Shown here piece after piece: positions 1 to 5,661 of a stretch of 10,722 bases of DNA. Source of the DNA: Candidatus Zipacnadia bacterium (GTDB lineage Bacteria; Armatimonadota; Zipacnadia; Zipacnadales; UBA5352); NCBI GenBank assembly GCA_029820915.1, contig JALGUI010000102.1, forward strand, positions 1 to 10,722. Reading direction: 5' to 3'. The notes beneath the pieces are model-generated. The model saw nothing but the letters and a program-made list of their open reading frames with translations, was not told the origin of the DNA and made no database searches. A program made the position numbers and the translations under genes. Numbering within the stretch: the stretch's first letter is position 1; every line of letters begins with the position of its first letter.

Positions 1-1
1 C

Positions 2-1051
2 TATGAGATGGGCCGGCAGTACGGCCGGCAGTGCCGCGCGCTCATCCGCCGCCTGGTCGATCGGTTCGACGGGATGCTGCTGCAGCCCGAGTACCGCGCG
101 GCCGGGAGGGAGGTGGCCCTACAGGCCCTCCCCTGGGTGCGGCGGGAGGCGCCCGAGCTGGTCGAGGAGGTGGAGGGCATCGCCGCGGGGGCCGGGCTCG
201 ACTTCGATGACGTCTTCCGCCTCAGTTGCTCGCAGGAGATCAACTCGTGGCAGGGCTGCGTGCGGCGCCAGGCCCAGGCCACCGTGCCCGACGGCTGCAC
301 CAGCATCGCCGCCCACCATGACGACGGCGGCCTCGTGGCCTGGAACATGGACTGGTGGATCGCCTGGCAGCCCTATATGGTGCTGCTGCACGGCGAGCCG
401 GATGATGGCCCGCGCTTCCTGTCGTTCGCGATGGCGGGCAGCGTCGGCCGCCCGGGGCTGTCAGAGCACACCTGCATCGCCGCGAACTTCCTGCCCTACC
501 GCGCCGAGGCCGGGGTTGAGGCCGGCGGCGCTCAGTGGGCCGGGCCGGGCGTGCCCTACAGCTTCATCGCGCGCATGCTCCTCGCCCAGCCCAGCACCGC
601 CGACGCCCTGAGGATGCTCCGGCAGGTGCGCCGCATGGCCTGCCTGAACTACACGCTGGGCGACACCGGCGGCGACGTCTGCTGCGTCGAGACCATGCCC
701 GCGGACATGGCGGTGCTGAGGCCCAAGGGCGAGGGCTTCATCGTCCACGCCAACTCGTATCACAGCCGCAAGTTCGGCGGACTGACCGAGCGCCAGCAGC
801 GAGAGAAGGACCCGCGCGCGTACCGCGCCCGCGAGGTGCTGCGCCGCCGGGGGCAGCCGCTGGAGCGCGCCGACATCTACGCCGCGCAGCGCTCGCACTT
901 CCCGCGGCAGCAGACCGGCGTGTGTGTGCACACGTCCGGCGAGAAGCCCTCCATCACGCTGCTGTCCTTCGTGGGCGACTTGCGCGACCACACGATGTGG
1001 GCGGCCTACGGCTCTCCCTGCGAGCACCGGTTCGTGCGCTACGCGCTCTGA
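2..1051 (+). CDS. C45-family autoproteolytic acyltransferase/hydrolase, 5'-truncated
   Basis: This gene belongs to the acyl-CoA:6-aminopenicillanate acyltransferase (AAT)-like, peptidase C45 family of Ntn hydrolases. These cleave themselves before a cysteine, which then acts on an amide or acyl substrate. The frame is open from the window edge (Tyr-Glu-Met-Gly-Arg-Gln-Tyr-Gly), which matches the usual N-terminal 'GxxxGxqyG' stretch, so the real start probably lies upstream; the ATG at 8 is unlikely to be it. Counting from that ATG, the predicted nucleophile is Cys97 (codon 296-298) in DGCTSIA, followed by a strand ending WNMDW, the family's 'g.n.Dw' pattern. Further family features are an N-Y-T-L segment near 214, a VHANSYHS segment near 248 (equivalent to the family's 'HtNHf'), and a Thr-Ser-Gly segment plus GSPCEHRF at the end. 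No signal peptide is visible, but the start is missing. The substrate is unknown. The gene ends with TGA, and 256 bp of repeat-rich DNA follow. Confidence 0.85.
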   Translation, partial: YEMGRQYGRQCRALIRRLVDRFDGMLLQPEYRAAGREVALQALPWVRREAPELVEEVEGIAAGAGLDFDDVFRLSCSQEINSWQGCVRRQAQATVPDGCTSIAAHHDDGGLVAWNMDWWIAWQPYMVLLHGEPDDGPRFLSFAMAGSVGRPGLSEHTCIAANFLPYRAEAGVEAGGAQWAGPGVPYSFIARMLLAQPSTADALRMLRQVRRMACLNYTLGDTGGDVCCVETMPADMAVLRPKGEGFIVHANSYHSRKFGGLTERQQREKDPRAYRAREVLRRRGQPLERADIYAAQRSHFPRQQTGVCVHTSGEKPSITLLSFVGDLRDHTMWAAYGSPCEHRFVRYAL

Positions 1052-1119
1052 GTCCTGCGTTCGCTCGGACGGTACTTGCCTGCTGAGCGCAGTGCCTATG
1101 CCGCACCCCGGACCGGAAG

Positions 1120-1176
1120 GACGAACGGCCGACGGGCGAGGCGCCCGTCGCACAGGAAGGCACACGACATCGAGGT
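1120..1176 (+). repeat. 57-bp palindromic repeat, copy 1
   Basis: This is the first of two 57-bp direct repeats that match at 55 of 57 positions; the other is 1244-1300. The core is a stem-loop in which cgacgggcg (1130-1138) pairs with cgcccgtcg (1142-1150) around a 3-nt loop. The unit ends with the phrase acatcgaggt. It resembles a REP-type extragenic palindrome. The family is not one I can name. Confidence 0.8.
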
Positions 1177-1182
1177 ACGACC

Positions 1183-1221
1183 GGGCGGGCCCGATGCGCA
1201 GCATCGACCGTAGGCCCGCCC
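1183..1221. repeat. Two-part hairpin between the 57-bp repeats
   Basis: Outer arms gggcgggcc (1183-1191) and ggcccgccc (1213-1221) are perfectly complementary over 9 bp. Inside them cgatgc (1192-1197) and gcatcg (1201-1206) form a second 6-bp stem with a GCA loop, leaving a 6-nt bulge. The inner stem follows the same 'xxxxGC-GCA-GCxxxx' pattern as hairpins in the two later spacers. No U-tract follows, so it is not a classical terminator. It could act in transcript folding or be part of a mobile palindromic unit. Confidence 0.7.
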
Positions 1222-1243
1222 CTCCACAACGACGCACGGCAAC

Positions 1244-1300
1244 GACGAACGGCCGACGGGCGAGACGCCCGTCGCACGGGAAGGCACACGACATCGAGGT
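1244..1300 (+). repeat. 57-bp palindromic repeat, copy 2, abutting a start codon
   Basis: This is the second copy of the 57-bp repeat, with only two substitutions from the copy 124 bp upstream (G to A in the hairpin loop, A to G after it). The terminal gaggt (1296-1300) lies 7 nt before the ATG at 1308, so the repeat itself provides the Shine-Dalgarno-like sequence of the next gene. The hairpin just upstream of that site could affect access of ribosomes. Confidence 0.8.
1296..1300 (+). promoter_or_regulatory. Ribosome binding site carried by a repeat
   Basis: GAGGT at 7-nt spacing supports ATG 1308 as the start of the URO-D-like gene, rather than upstream in-frame codons or the second Met codon at 1320. 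The same GAGGT in repeat copy 1 is not followed by a start codon. Confidence 0.6.
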
Positions 1301-1307
1301 GACGCAG

Positions 1308-2363
1308 ATGGCCGACGAGATGACGCCCCGCGAACGCTGGCTGGCGGTGCTCAATCGCGAGCCCTTCGACCGCTTCCCGCTGGACTACCGCGCCACGCCC
1401 GAGGTGAACGCCCAACTCATCGAGCACATGGGCGCCGCTGACATGGCCGAGGTGCGCGAGCGCCTGCACATCGACCCGGTCATGGGCGTGGGCGGGCGCT
1501 ACGTCGGCCCCGCCCTGGGACCCGATGAGGACGTCTTCGGCGTGAAGTACGAGATGGTGGATTACGGCACGGGCGTCTACCGCGAGGCGGTGAATGGCCC
1601 GCTCGAGGAGTTCGACTCAGTGGCCGAGATCGAGGCCAACTACACGTGGCCATCGCCCGACTGGTACACCTACGACCACATCCCGGAGCAGCTCCAGGGG
1701 CATGAAGACTGGGTTATCCAGGGCGGGCACTACGAGGAGTTCGCGGCCTACAGGAACCTGCGCGGTGTCGCGCAGGGCTACCTGGACCTGATCGAGCGCC
1801 CGGAGATGGTGCACTACTGCATGGGCATTCTCACCGACCTCGCCTACGCGCGCAGCGAGCGGACCTTCGAGCAGGCCCCCGGTCAGGTCGTGTGGACCTG
1901 GGTTGCCGAGGACTTCGGGACGCAGGATGCGCTGATCGTCTCGCCCGCGCACATCCGCGAGTTCTTCCTGCCGCACATGAAGCGCCTGATCGACCTCGCA
2001 CACGATCACGGGGTGTTCGTCTTCCACCACTCCGACGGCGCGGTGCGCGACAACGTGCCGCAGATGATCGAGGCGGGGATCGACGTGCTCGATCCGGTGC
2101 AGTGGCGCTGCACGGGCATGGAGCGCGAGGGCCTGAAGGCGGACTTCGGCGACAGTATCGCCTTCCACGGGGCGATGGACAACCAGTTCACGGTGCCCTT
2201 CGGGACGCCCGAGGACTGCCGGCAGGAGGTGCGCGACAACTTCCGCATCCTGGGCGCGGGCGGCGGTTACATCCTGGGCCCGTGTCACAACATCCAGCCC
2301 ATCACCCCGCCCGAGAACGTGGTCGCGCTCTACGAGACGGCGTATGAGGAGGGCTGGCAGTAG
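1308..2363 (+). CDS. Uroporphyrinogen decarboxylase-like (URO-D/MtaA superfamily) protein
   Basis: This 351-residue protein of the URO-D superfamily has the TIM-barrel family's usual length. The superfamily includes heme-pathway HemE and corrinoid methyltransferases such as MtaA and CmuA. The N-terminus has the superfamily opening TPRERWLAVLNREPFDRFPLDY. The second half has a DFGTQ motif (202-206), HHSDG (240-244), GIDVLDPVQW (257-266), an FHGAMDNQ strand (286-293), the PFGTPED segment (297-303) and GPCHNIQP near 324-331, followed by TPPENVVALYE. The HemE signature around its RQAGR motif is absent, so this is not heme-pathway HemE. Of the MtaA-type zinc ligands, the His-x-Cys pair is not conserved (HHSDG instead), although a Cys and His occur at 326-327. 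The likely role is a methyltransferase or related activity on an unknown substrate. No corrinoid protein gene lies in the window. The start is chosen from the GAGGT site. Composite repeat copy A begins right after the stop. Confidence 0.88.
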   Translation: MADEMTPRERWLAVLNREPFDRFPLDYRATPEVNAQLIEHMGAADMAEVRERLHIDPVMGVGGRYVGPALGPDEDVFGVKYEMVDYGTGVYREAVNGPLEEFDSVAEIEANYTWPSPDWYTYDHIPEQLQGHEDWVIQGGHYEEFAAYRNLRGVAQGYLDLIERPEMVHYCMGILTDLAYARSERTFEQAPGQVVWTWVAEDFGTQDALIVSPAHIREFFLPHMKRLIDLAHDHGVFVFHHSDGAVRDNVPQMIEAGIDVLDPVQWRCTGMEREGLKADFGDSIAFHGAMDNQFTVPFGTPEDCRQEVRDNFRILGAGGGYILGPCHNIQPITPPENVVALYETAYEEGWQ

Positions 2364-2364
2364 G

Positions 2365-2442
2365 GGGCGGGAACGGCAGTTCAACAGGATACGCCGGCTG
2401 GCGCCGGCTACAGGATTCCGGCCCTTCGGGCCGGACAGGATA
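2365..2442 (+). repeat. 78-bp perfect repeat block, copy A
   Basis: This block is identical at all 78 positions to 5091-5168. Its architecture is regular: the heptamer acaggat occurs three times, separating two hairpins. The first is gccggc-tggc-gccggc (2393-2408) and the second an 8-bp stem with a TTC loop, tccggccc/gggccgga (2417-2435). It starts 1 nt after the stop codon of the URO-D-like gene. The hairpins may stop transcription or protect the 3' end, but no T-run follows. Confidence 0.85.
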
Positions 2443-2502
2443 CGGCAACCACGAGAGGGGGACGGCATACGCAGCGCTGCGGTGCTGGCGCCCCCGGCGC
2501 CC

Positions 2503-2615
2503 TGTGTCCTGCGAAGCAGGTACCGGCGGCTCGTCCGCAGGGCGAGCGTCGTTGTCGTTCCGTGCCACGGGCGTTCGCGCAGCGAACCCCGCAATCAAGA
2601 CCGCGCAGCGGTCTT
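2503..2615 (+). repeat. Composite repeat copy A, right part (hairpin chain)
   Basis: This corresponds to 5428-5540 in the second spacer. Identical runs include 2503-2526 with 5428-5451 and 2551-2588 with 5476-5513. It contains four short stem-loops in a row, most with 1- to 3-nt loops. Between these runs the copies differ (about 2527-2550), so the unit is a mosaic of conserved and variable pieces. Confidence 0.75.
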
Positions 2616-2743
2616 CCGGGCGCCCCGCCCGTGGGTCGTCTCGGCGATCGACGTGCATGCGGCAAGCCGCAACGGCGTCCAGGCGAGGTGGCCTGCCCTA
2701 CGAACAACACCGGCAGACACCAAGCGGTGGAGCAGTTCCGTCT

Positions 2744-2748
2744 GGAGG
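2744..2748 (+). promoter_or_regulatory. Ribosome binding site of the PHP/propeller gene
   Basis: GGAGG sits 9 nt before ATG 2758. The choice matters because the frame is open about 400 nt further upstream. Only this start gives a protein beginning with a signal peptide. Confidence 0.7.
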
Positions 2749-2757
2749 CATCCGACC

Positions 2758-5037
2758 ATGCTCATCCGGAGGTGCATCGTGCTCATGATCTCCGCAGCGC
2801 TCGCGGCGTCGGTGGCGGGAGAGGCAGGCGCGCAGGAGGGCTACGAGGGCCTGATCTGCCGCGGGGTCGAGGAGTCCGGCCGGCTCTACATCGGCCAGCC
2901 CGGCTTCGGCCCGCACCTGGTCAGCCTCTTCGTCACCGGCCCCAACCCGCTCTCGGCCACCCACACCCTCGACGAGCACATGGCGTGGGCGAACGACTCG
3001 CTGCACTCGTACGTCGCGGACGGCACCGGCGCGCTGGTGATCTGGGCGCACCCGAGCGCCGCGCAGGCCGCCGACATCCTCGCGCTCGATGGCCTCGCGG
3101 GCATCGAGGTCAACTACGCCGGCGATGGGCTCTCGCGCGAGGCGCTGTGGGATGAGCTGCTCACCGCCTGCGCCGACGAGGGCCGGCCCTTCCTGTGGGG
3201 CTACGGCGCCGATGACACGCACTCCTACGAGCGCGCCAACCTGTCGTGGTTCGCGGCGCGCCTGCCGGAGGTGAGCGAGCGCGTGCTGAAGACGGCGCTG
3301 CGCGCCGGCGGCTTCTACGCCTCGAATGGCCCGGTCATCGACGACATCCAGGTGAGCGACGGGGCGATCTCGCTCGCGCTCGGCCAGGAGGCGGACGTGC
3401 TGTGGCTGCGCGCCGGCCAGCACCTGCCGCCGGAGCCCGACGCGGAGGTCACGGTCAGCACCGAGCCCGGCGCGGGCCACTGCCTGCGGCACGATAGGGC
3501 GGTGAGGCGCGCGCAGCTCTCGCTCGCCGACGCGGGCGTATCGCCGGCGGAGCTGAAGTTCGTGCGCGCGGTCGTGCGCACGGAGCCCACGCAGGTCGCG
3601 CAGACCCAGCCCTTCCGCGTGAGCGCCGACGGGGCGATCGACAACCCCTATCCGCCCGCGGGCGAGTGGGTGCGCGGGCAGACGCACAACCACACCGACG
3701 CCGGGCCGGGCGACCGCACGCGCGTCGCGGCGTATCGGCTGGCCTACCAGGCCTTCGGGCAGCTCGCCAGCTTCAGCACCGACTACAGCTACTGGGAGAC
3801 CCCGCACCAGTGGCTGCCCGAGGACGGGACGCCGCGCATCGAGGCGGTGGCGCCCGACCGCGTGCGGCAGGGCGAGGCGGTCGAGGCCGCCATCTCCGGC
3901 GTGAACCTCGCACCCGGCGCCGAGGTGCTCATCGCCGGGCGCCCGGCGCCGACGGAGGCGGCCGACGCCGGGCTGCGCATCAGCGTGCCGGGCGACCTGC
4001 CCCCTGGGATCCATGACCTGACCGTCACCAACCCCGACGGCTTCCGGGACACCCTGGCGCAGGGCTTCACCGTGCGGTCGCGCCCGACCGCCCAGGAGCC
4101 GGACGCGAGCAGCGTGGGCTGGCGCCACTGGACGATGGCCGACGGCCTGTCGTGGGATCAGTGCATCTGCATCGAGTGCTCGGGCGATGAGGCCTGGGTC
4201 GGCACGATCCGCGGCGTCTCGCGCTGGGACGGCGAGGCGTGGCAGGCGCTGCTCGGCGTCCCGGGCCGGGCCGCCTACGGCATCGCGCGCGGGCCGGACG
4301 GGGAGCTGTGGTTCGCGACCGGCGGCGGCATCGCGCAGCCGGGCCCGGATGGGGCGTGGGTCGGCCACGCGGTGGGCCAGCCGGAGAAGCTGTTGCGGGT
4401 CTCGTCCATCGAGCGCTGGGGGCGGCTGGCCTTCGACGCCGACGGGCAGCTCTGGGTCGGCCATCGCTGGAACGGGGGCCTGGGCGTGCGCCGCACCGAT
4501 GGGACCTGGGAGCGCCTGACCACCACCGCCGGCGGCATCCCGAGCAACGCCCCCAGCGCGCCCGCCTGCGACGCCGGCGGCACGCTCTGGCTCGGCTTCA
4601 CGAGCGGGCTCTACCGGCTGCTCGGCGGCGAGTGGCGGCCGGTGGCGCTCCCCGAGGAGCTGGAGGGCTGCCGGTTCGTGATCGCGCTGGAGCCCGCGCC
4701 GGACGGCGGCATGTGGGCGGCCGTGACCGGCGCGGCCGGGACGGGAGGCGTGGCGCGCTTCGACGCCGACGGCGGCGTGGCGGCGGCGTTCACGCCCGAG
4801 AGCAGCCCGCTGCCGAGCACGCGCATCCGGGACATCCTGGTCACGAGCGCGGGGGAGGTGTGGTTCGCGTCGGACCTGGGCCTCGCGACGCTGGCGCCGG
4901 ATGGGACGTGGCGCGGCGTGACCTCGCTCACCAGCGGGCTGGGCTGCAACATCGTGCTCGACCTGGCGGAGGACGCCTCCGGGCGGATCTGGTGCGCGAC
5001 CGCGCGCGGGGTCTCGCGCTTCGATCCGGGGGCGTAG
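2758..5037 (+). CDS. Secreted protein with permuted PHP motifs, IPT/TIG domain and seven-bladed propeller
   Basis: This 759-residue protein is probably exported: residues 1-25 form a signal peptide (MLIRRC, hydrophobic core, cleavage near GAGA-Q). Residues 30-195 look like the later part of a PHP/CehA-type metallohydrolase domain: GVEES (36-40), PHLVSLF (52-58), WAHPS (96-100), IEVNY (116-120), a WDELL helix, and DDTH (152-155). Residues 195-290 form a beta-rich stretch, with an end like the 'RVV.d....sqPf' tail of such proteins. At 305-346 the opening PHP motifs appear: GQTHNHTD (His310, His312), the AAYRLAYQ helix, and FSTDYSYW, with Tyr where His is usual. Residues 359-440 resemble an IPT/TIG domain (IEAVAPDRV to GFTV). 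Residues 455-759 carry seven Reg_prop-type repeats with aromatic cores at EAWVG 478, ELWFA 516, QLWVG 564, TLWLG 609, GMWAA 651, EVWFA 700 and RIWCA 743. No kinase domain follows. The substrate is unknown. Whether the PHP parts form one permuted site or two degenerate domains cannot be told from sequence alone. Confidence 0.8.
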   Translation: MLIRRCIVLMISAALAASVAGEAGAQEGYEGLICRGVEESGRLYIGQPGFGPHLVSLFVTGPNPLSATHTLDEHMAWANDSLHSYVADGTGALVIWAHPSAAQAADILALDGLAGIEVNYAGDGLSREALWDELLTACADEGRPFLWGYGADDTHSYERANLSWFAARLPEVSERVLKTALRAGGFYASNGPVIDDIQVSDGAISLALGQEADVLWLRAGQHLPPEPDAEVTVSTEPGAGHCLRHDRAVRRAQLSLADAGVSPAELKFVRAVVRTEPTQVAQTQPFRVSADGAIDNPYPPAGEWVRGQTHNHTDAGPGDRTRVAAYRLAYQAFGQLASFSTDYSYWETPHQWLPEDGTPRIEAVAPDRVRQGEAVEAAISGVNLAPGAEVLIAGRPAPTEAADAGLRISVPGDLPPGIHDLTVTNPDGFRDTLAQGFTVRSRPTAQEPDASSVGWRHWTMADGLSWDQCICIECSGDEAWVGTIRGVSRWDGEAWQALLGVPGRAAYGIARGPDGELWFATGGGIAQPGPDGAWVGHAVGQPEKLLRVSSIERWGRLAFDADGQLWVGHRWNGGLGVRRTDGTWERLTTTAGGIPSNAPSAPACDAGGTLWLGFTSGLYRLLGGEWRPVALPEELEGCRFVIALEPAPDGGMWAAVTGAAGTGGVARFDADGGVAAAFTPESSPLPSTRIRDILVTSAGEVWFASDLGLATLAPDGTWRGVTSLTSGLGCNIVLDLAEDASGRIWCATARGVSRFDPGA

Positions 5038-5090
5038 GCCAGGGACGAGCCCGGGCCCGCCGGTCACTCCTCCGACTGCGGGTCGAAGCT

Positions 5091-5168
5091 GGGCGGGAAC
5101 GGCAGTTCAACAGGATACGCCGGCTGGCGCCGGCTACAGGATTCCGGCCCTTCGGGCCGGACAGGATA
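5091..5168 (+). repeat. 78-bp perfect repeat block, copy B
   Basis: This is identical to 2365-2442, with the same three acaggat heptamers and two hairpins (5119-5134 and 5143-5161). Just after it the copies diverge, first by one extra A at 5169-5170. It begins 53 bp after the stop of the PHP/propeller gene, in the same orientation relative to the upstream gene as copy A. Confidence 0.85.
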
Positions 5169-5247
5169 ACGGCACCCATGAGAGGGGGACGGCATGCGCA
5201 GTGCTGTGGTACTGGTGCCGCCGGACGTTCGCCGTCGCTGTTCGGAG

Positions 5248-5394
5248 CGACGCATCTTCAGAGCCTGTCCGGAAAGCCCGGAAATGCCCCATTCGCGCCC
5301 GATTCGCGTACAACTTAACAGGGGCGAACTTGGGCATCGTGTGCCCGATTCTGGCCGATTTGACCCTTTCCGGACAGGCTCTGAAGATGCGTCG
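5248..5394. mobile_element. 147-bp MITE-like element with 29-bp perfect terminal inverted repeats
   Basis: The left arm 5248-5276 (starting cgacgcatcttcagagcctg) and the right arm 5366-5394 are perfect reverse complements over 29 bp. The 89-bp interior (5277-5365) is visibly more A/T-rich than its surroundings and has an imperfect inner inverted repeat (atgccccattcgc near 5284-5296 against gcgaacttgggcat near 5323-5336). No transposase is encoded. This fits a non-autonomous element moved by a transposase from elsewhere. The alternative is a large hairpin with an RNA role. No clean target-site duplication lies directly at the arms. The longer insertion (about 5225-5413) is bounded by gtgccgccgg (5215-5224) and gtgcccccgg (5414-5423), a 9-of-10 match. 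Confidence 0.65.
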
Positions 5395-5427
5395 GCCGTT
5401 GGCCGTTGCCGTTGTGCCCCCGGCGCC

Positions 5428-5540
5428 TGTGTCCTGCGAAGCAGGTACCGGGGGGCGGCCCGAAGGGGCGCTGCCGTTGTCGTTCCGTGCCACGGGCGTT
5501 CGCGCAGCGAACCTCGCAACCAATACCGCGCAGCGGTTTT
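5428..5540 (+). repeat. Composite repeat copy B, right part (hairpin chain)
   Basis: This is the counterpart of 2503-2615. Conserved hairpins are CCTGC-GAA-GCAGG (5433-5445), CCGTG-C-CACGG, GTTCGC-GCA-GCGAAC (5498-5512) and ACCGC-GCA-GCGGT (5525-5537). The segment at about 5452-5475 differs from copy A, while the flanking hairpins are unchanged. Confidence 0.75.
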
Positions 5541-5580
5541 CCGGGTGCCTCGCCCGGGGGCGATTCTCGGCCTCGCGGCG

Positions 5581-5624
5581 CGTGCGGCGAACGGGGGCGC
5601 ATGTGAACATGCGCCCTCCGCACG
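5581..5624. promoter_or_regulatory. Strong two-part hairpin before the second C45 gene
   Basis: The inner stem gggcgcatgt (5595-5604) pairs perfectly with acatgcgccc (5607-5616) around a 2-nt GA gap (the fold would open one or two pairs). The outer stem cgtgcgg (5581-5587) pairs with ccgcacg (5618-5624). It ends 37 nt before the start codon and 21 nt before the Shine-Dalgarno sequence. It could be a terminator for upstream transcripts, a leader structure, or another palindromic repeat. There is no U-tract. Confidence 0.6.
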
Positions 5625-5661
5625 GCAGCTGCAACGAAGCAGCTCGGGAGGCCACTGACTC

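Larger units (their letters stand above)
1052..1307. other. Intergenic spacer with two palindromic repeats and a central hairpin
   Basis: This 256-bp spacer lies between the C45 gene and the URO-D-like gene. It contains two 57-bp direct repeats (1120-1176 and 1244-1300) flanking a strong hairpin (1183-1221), described separately. Some frames stay open through it, but they run through repeat DNA with arginine-rich translations and no family resemblance, so no gene is called. No convincing sigma-70 promoter was seen. Confidence 0.7.
2364..2757. other. Intergenic spacer holding composite repeat copy A
   Basis: This 394-bp stretch without a gene is mostly a composite repeat shared with 5091-5550. 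It starts with the 78-bp block at 2365-2442, then has hairpins CCTGC-GAA-GCAGG (2508-2520), CCGTG-C-CACGG (2560-2570), GTTCGC-GCA-GCGAAC (2573-2587) and an 8-bp stem with GCA loop (2597-2615). Further on are TGCGGC-AA-GCCGCA (about 2659-2672) and a CAGGC/GCCTG stem near 2681-2696. The downstream gene's frame happens to be open through this region, but its translation is arginine-rich and includes the repeat, so it is not counted as coding. Confidence 0.75.
5038..5661. other. Long intergenic spacer: composite repeat copy B split by a TIR element
   Basis: These 624 bp hold no supported gene. In order there is a short unique stretch (5038-5090), the 78-bp block (5091-5168), a diverged stretch matching copy A (5169-5224), an insertion of about 199 bp including the 147-bp TIR element, the hairpin chain (5428-5540), a GC-rich stretch, and a long hairpin (5581-5624) before the next gene. 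Open frames on both strands across the region translate to repeat-derived, arginine-rich peptides and are rejected. Confidence 0.75.

Noticed and set aside
1120..1300. CRISPR-like direct repeats
   Set aside because: There are only two copies, each 57 bp and palindromic, and the DNA between them is itself a hairpin rather than a spacer. No cas gene is present.
924..1307. Upstream extension of the URO-D-like frame
   Set aside because: It overlaps the end of the C45 gene and runs through the 57-bp repeats. The RBS and family alignment place the start at 1308.
1308..2363. Assignment as HemE of heme biosynthesis
   Set aside because: The HemE N-terminal RQAGR signature is missing and no other heme gene is nearby. 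The sequence fits the broader URO-D/MtaA-like superfamily.
2344..2757. Upstream extension of the PHP/propeller frame
   Set aside because: It passes through composite repeat copy A and would bury the signal peptide 138 residues inside the protein.
4120..5037. Part of a two-component sensor kinase
   Set aside because: The propeller repeats resemble sensor propellers, but no histidine kinase, transmembrane helix or receiver domain follows before the stop.
2698..5067. Very long open frame on the - strand opposite the PHP/propeller gene
   Set aside because: It is a shadow of GC-rich third-position bias. The translation is Arg/Ala/Pro-rich with no recognisable motif, while the + strand frame has a signal peptide, RBS and repeats of clear protein origin.
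5242..5400. Direct target-site duplication at the TIR element
   Set aside because: The bases immediately outside the 29-bp arms do not match. Only a more distant imperfect 10-bp match (5215-5224 and 5414-5423) was found.
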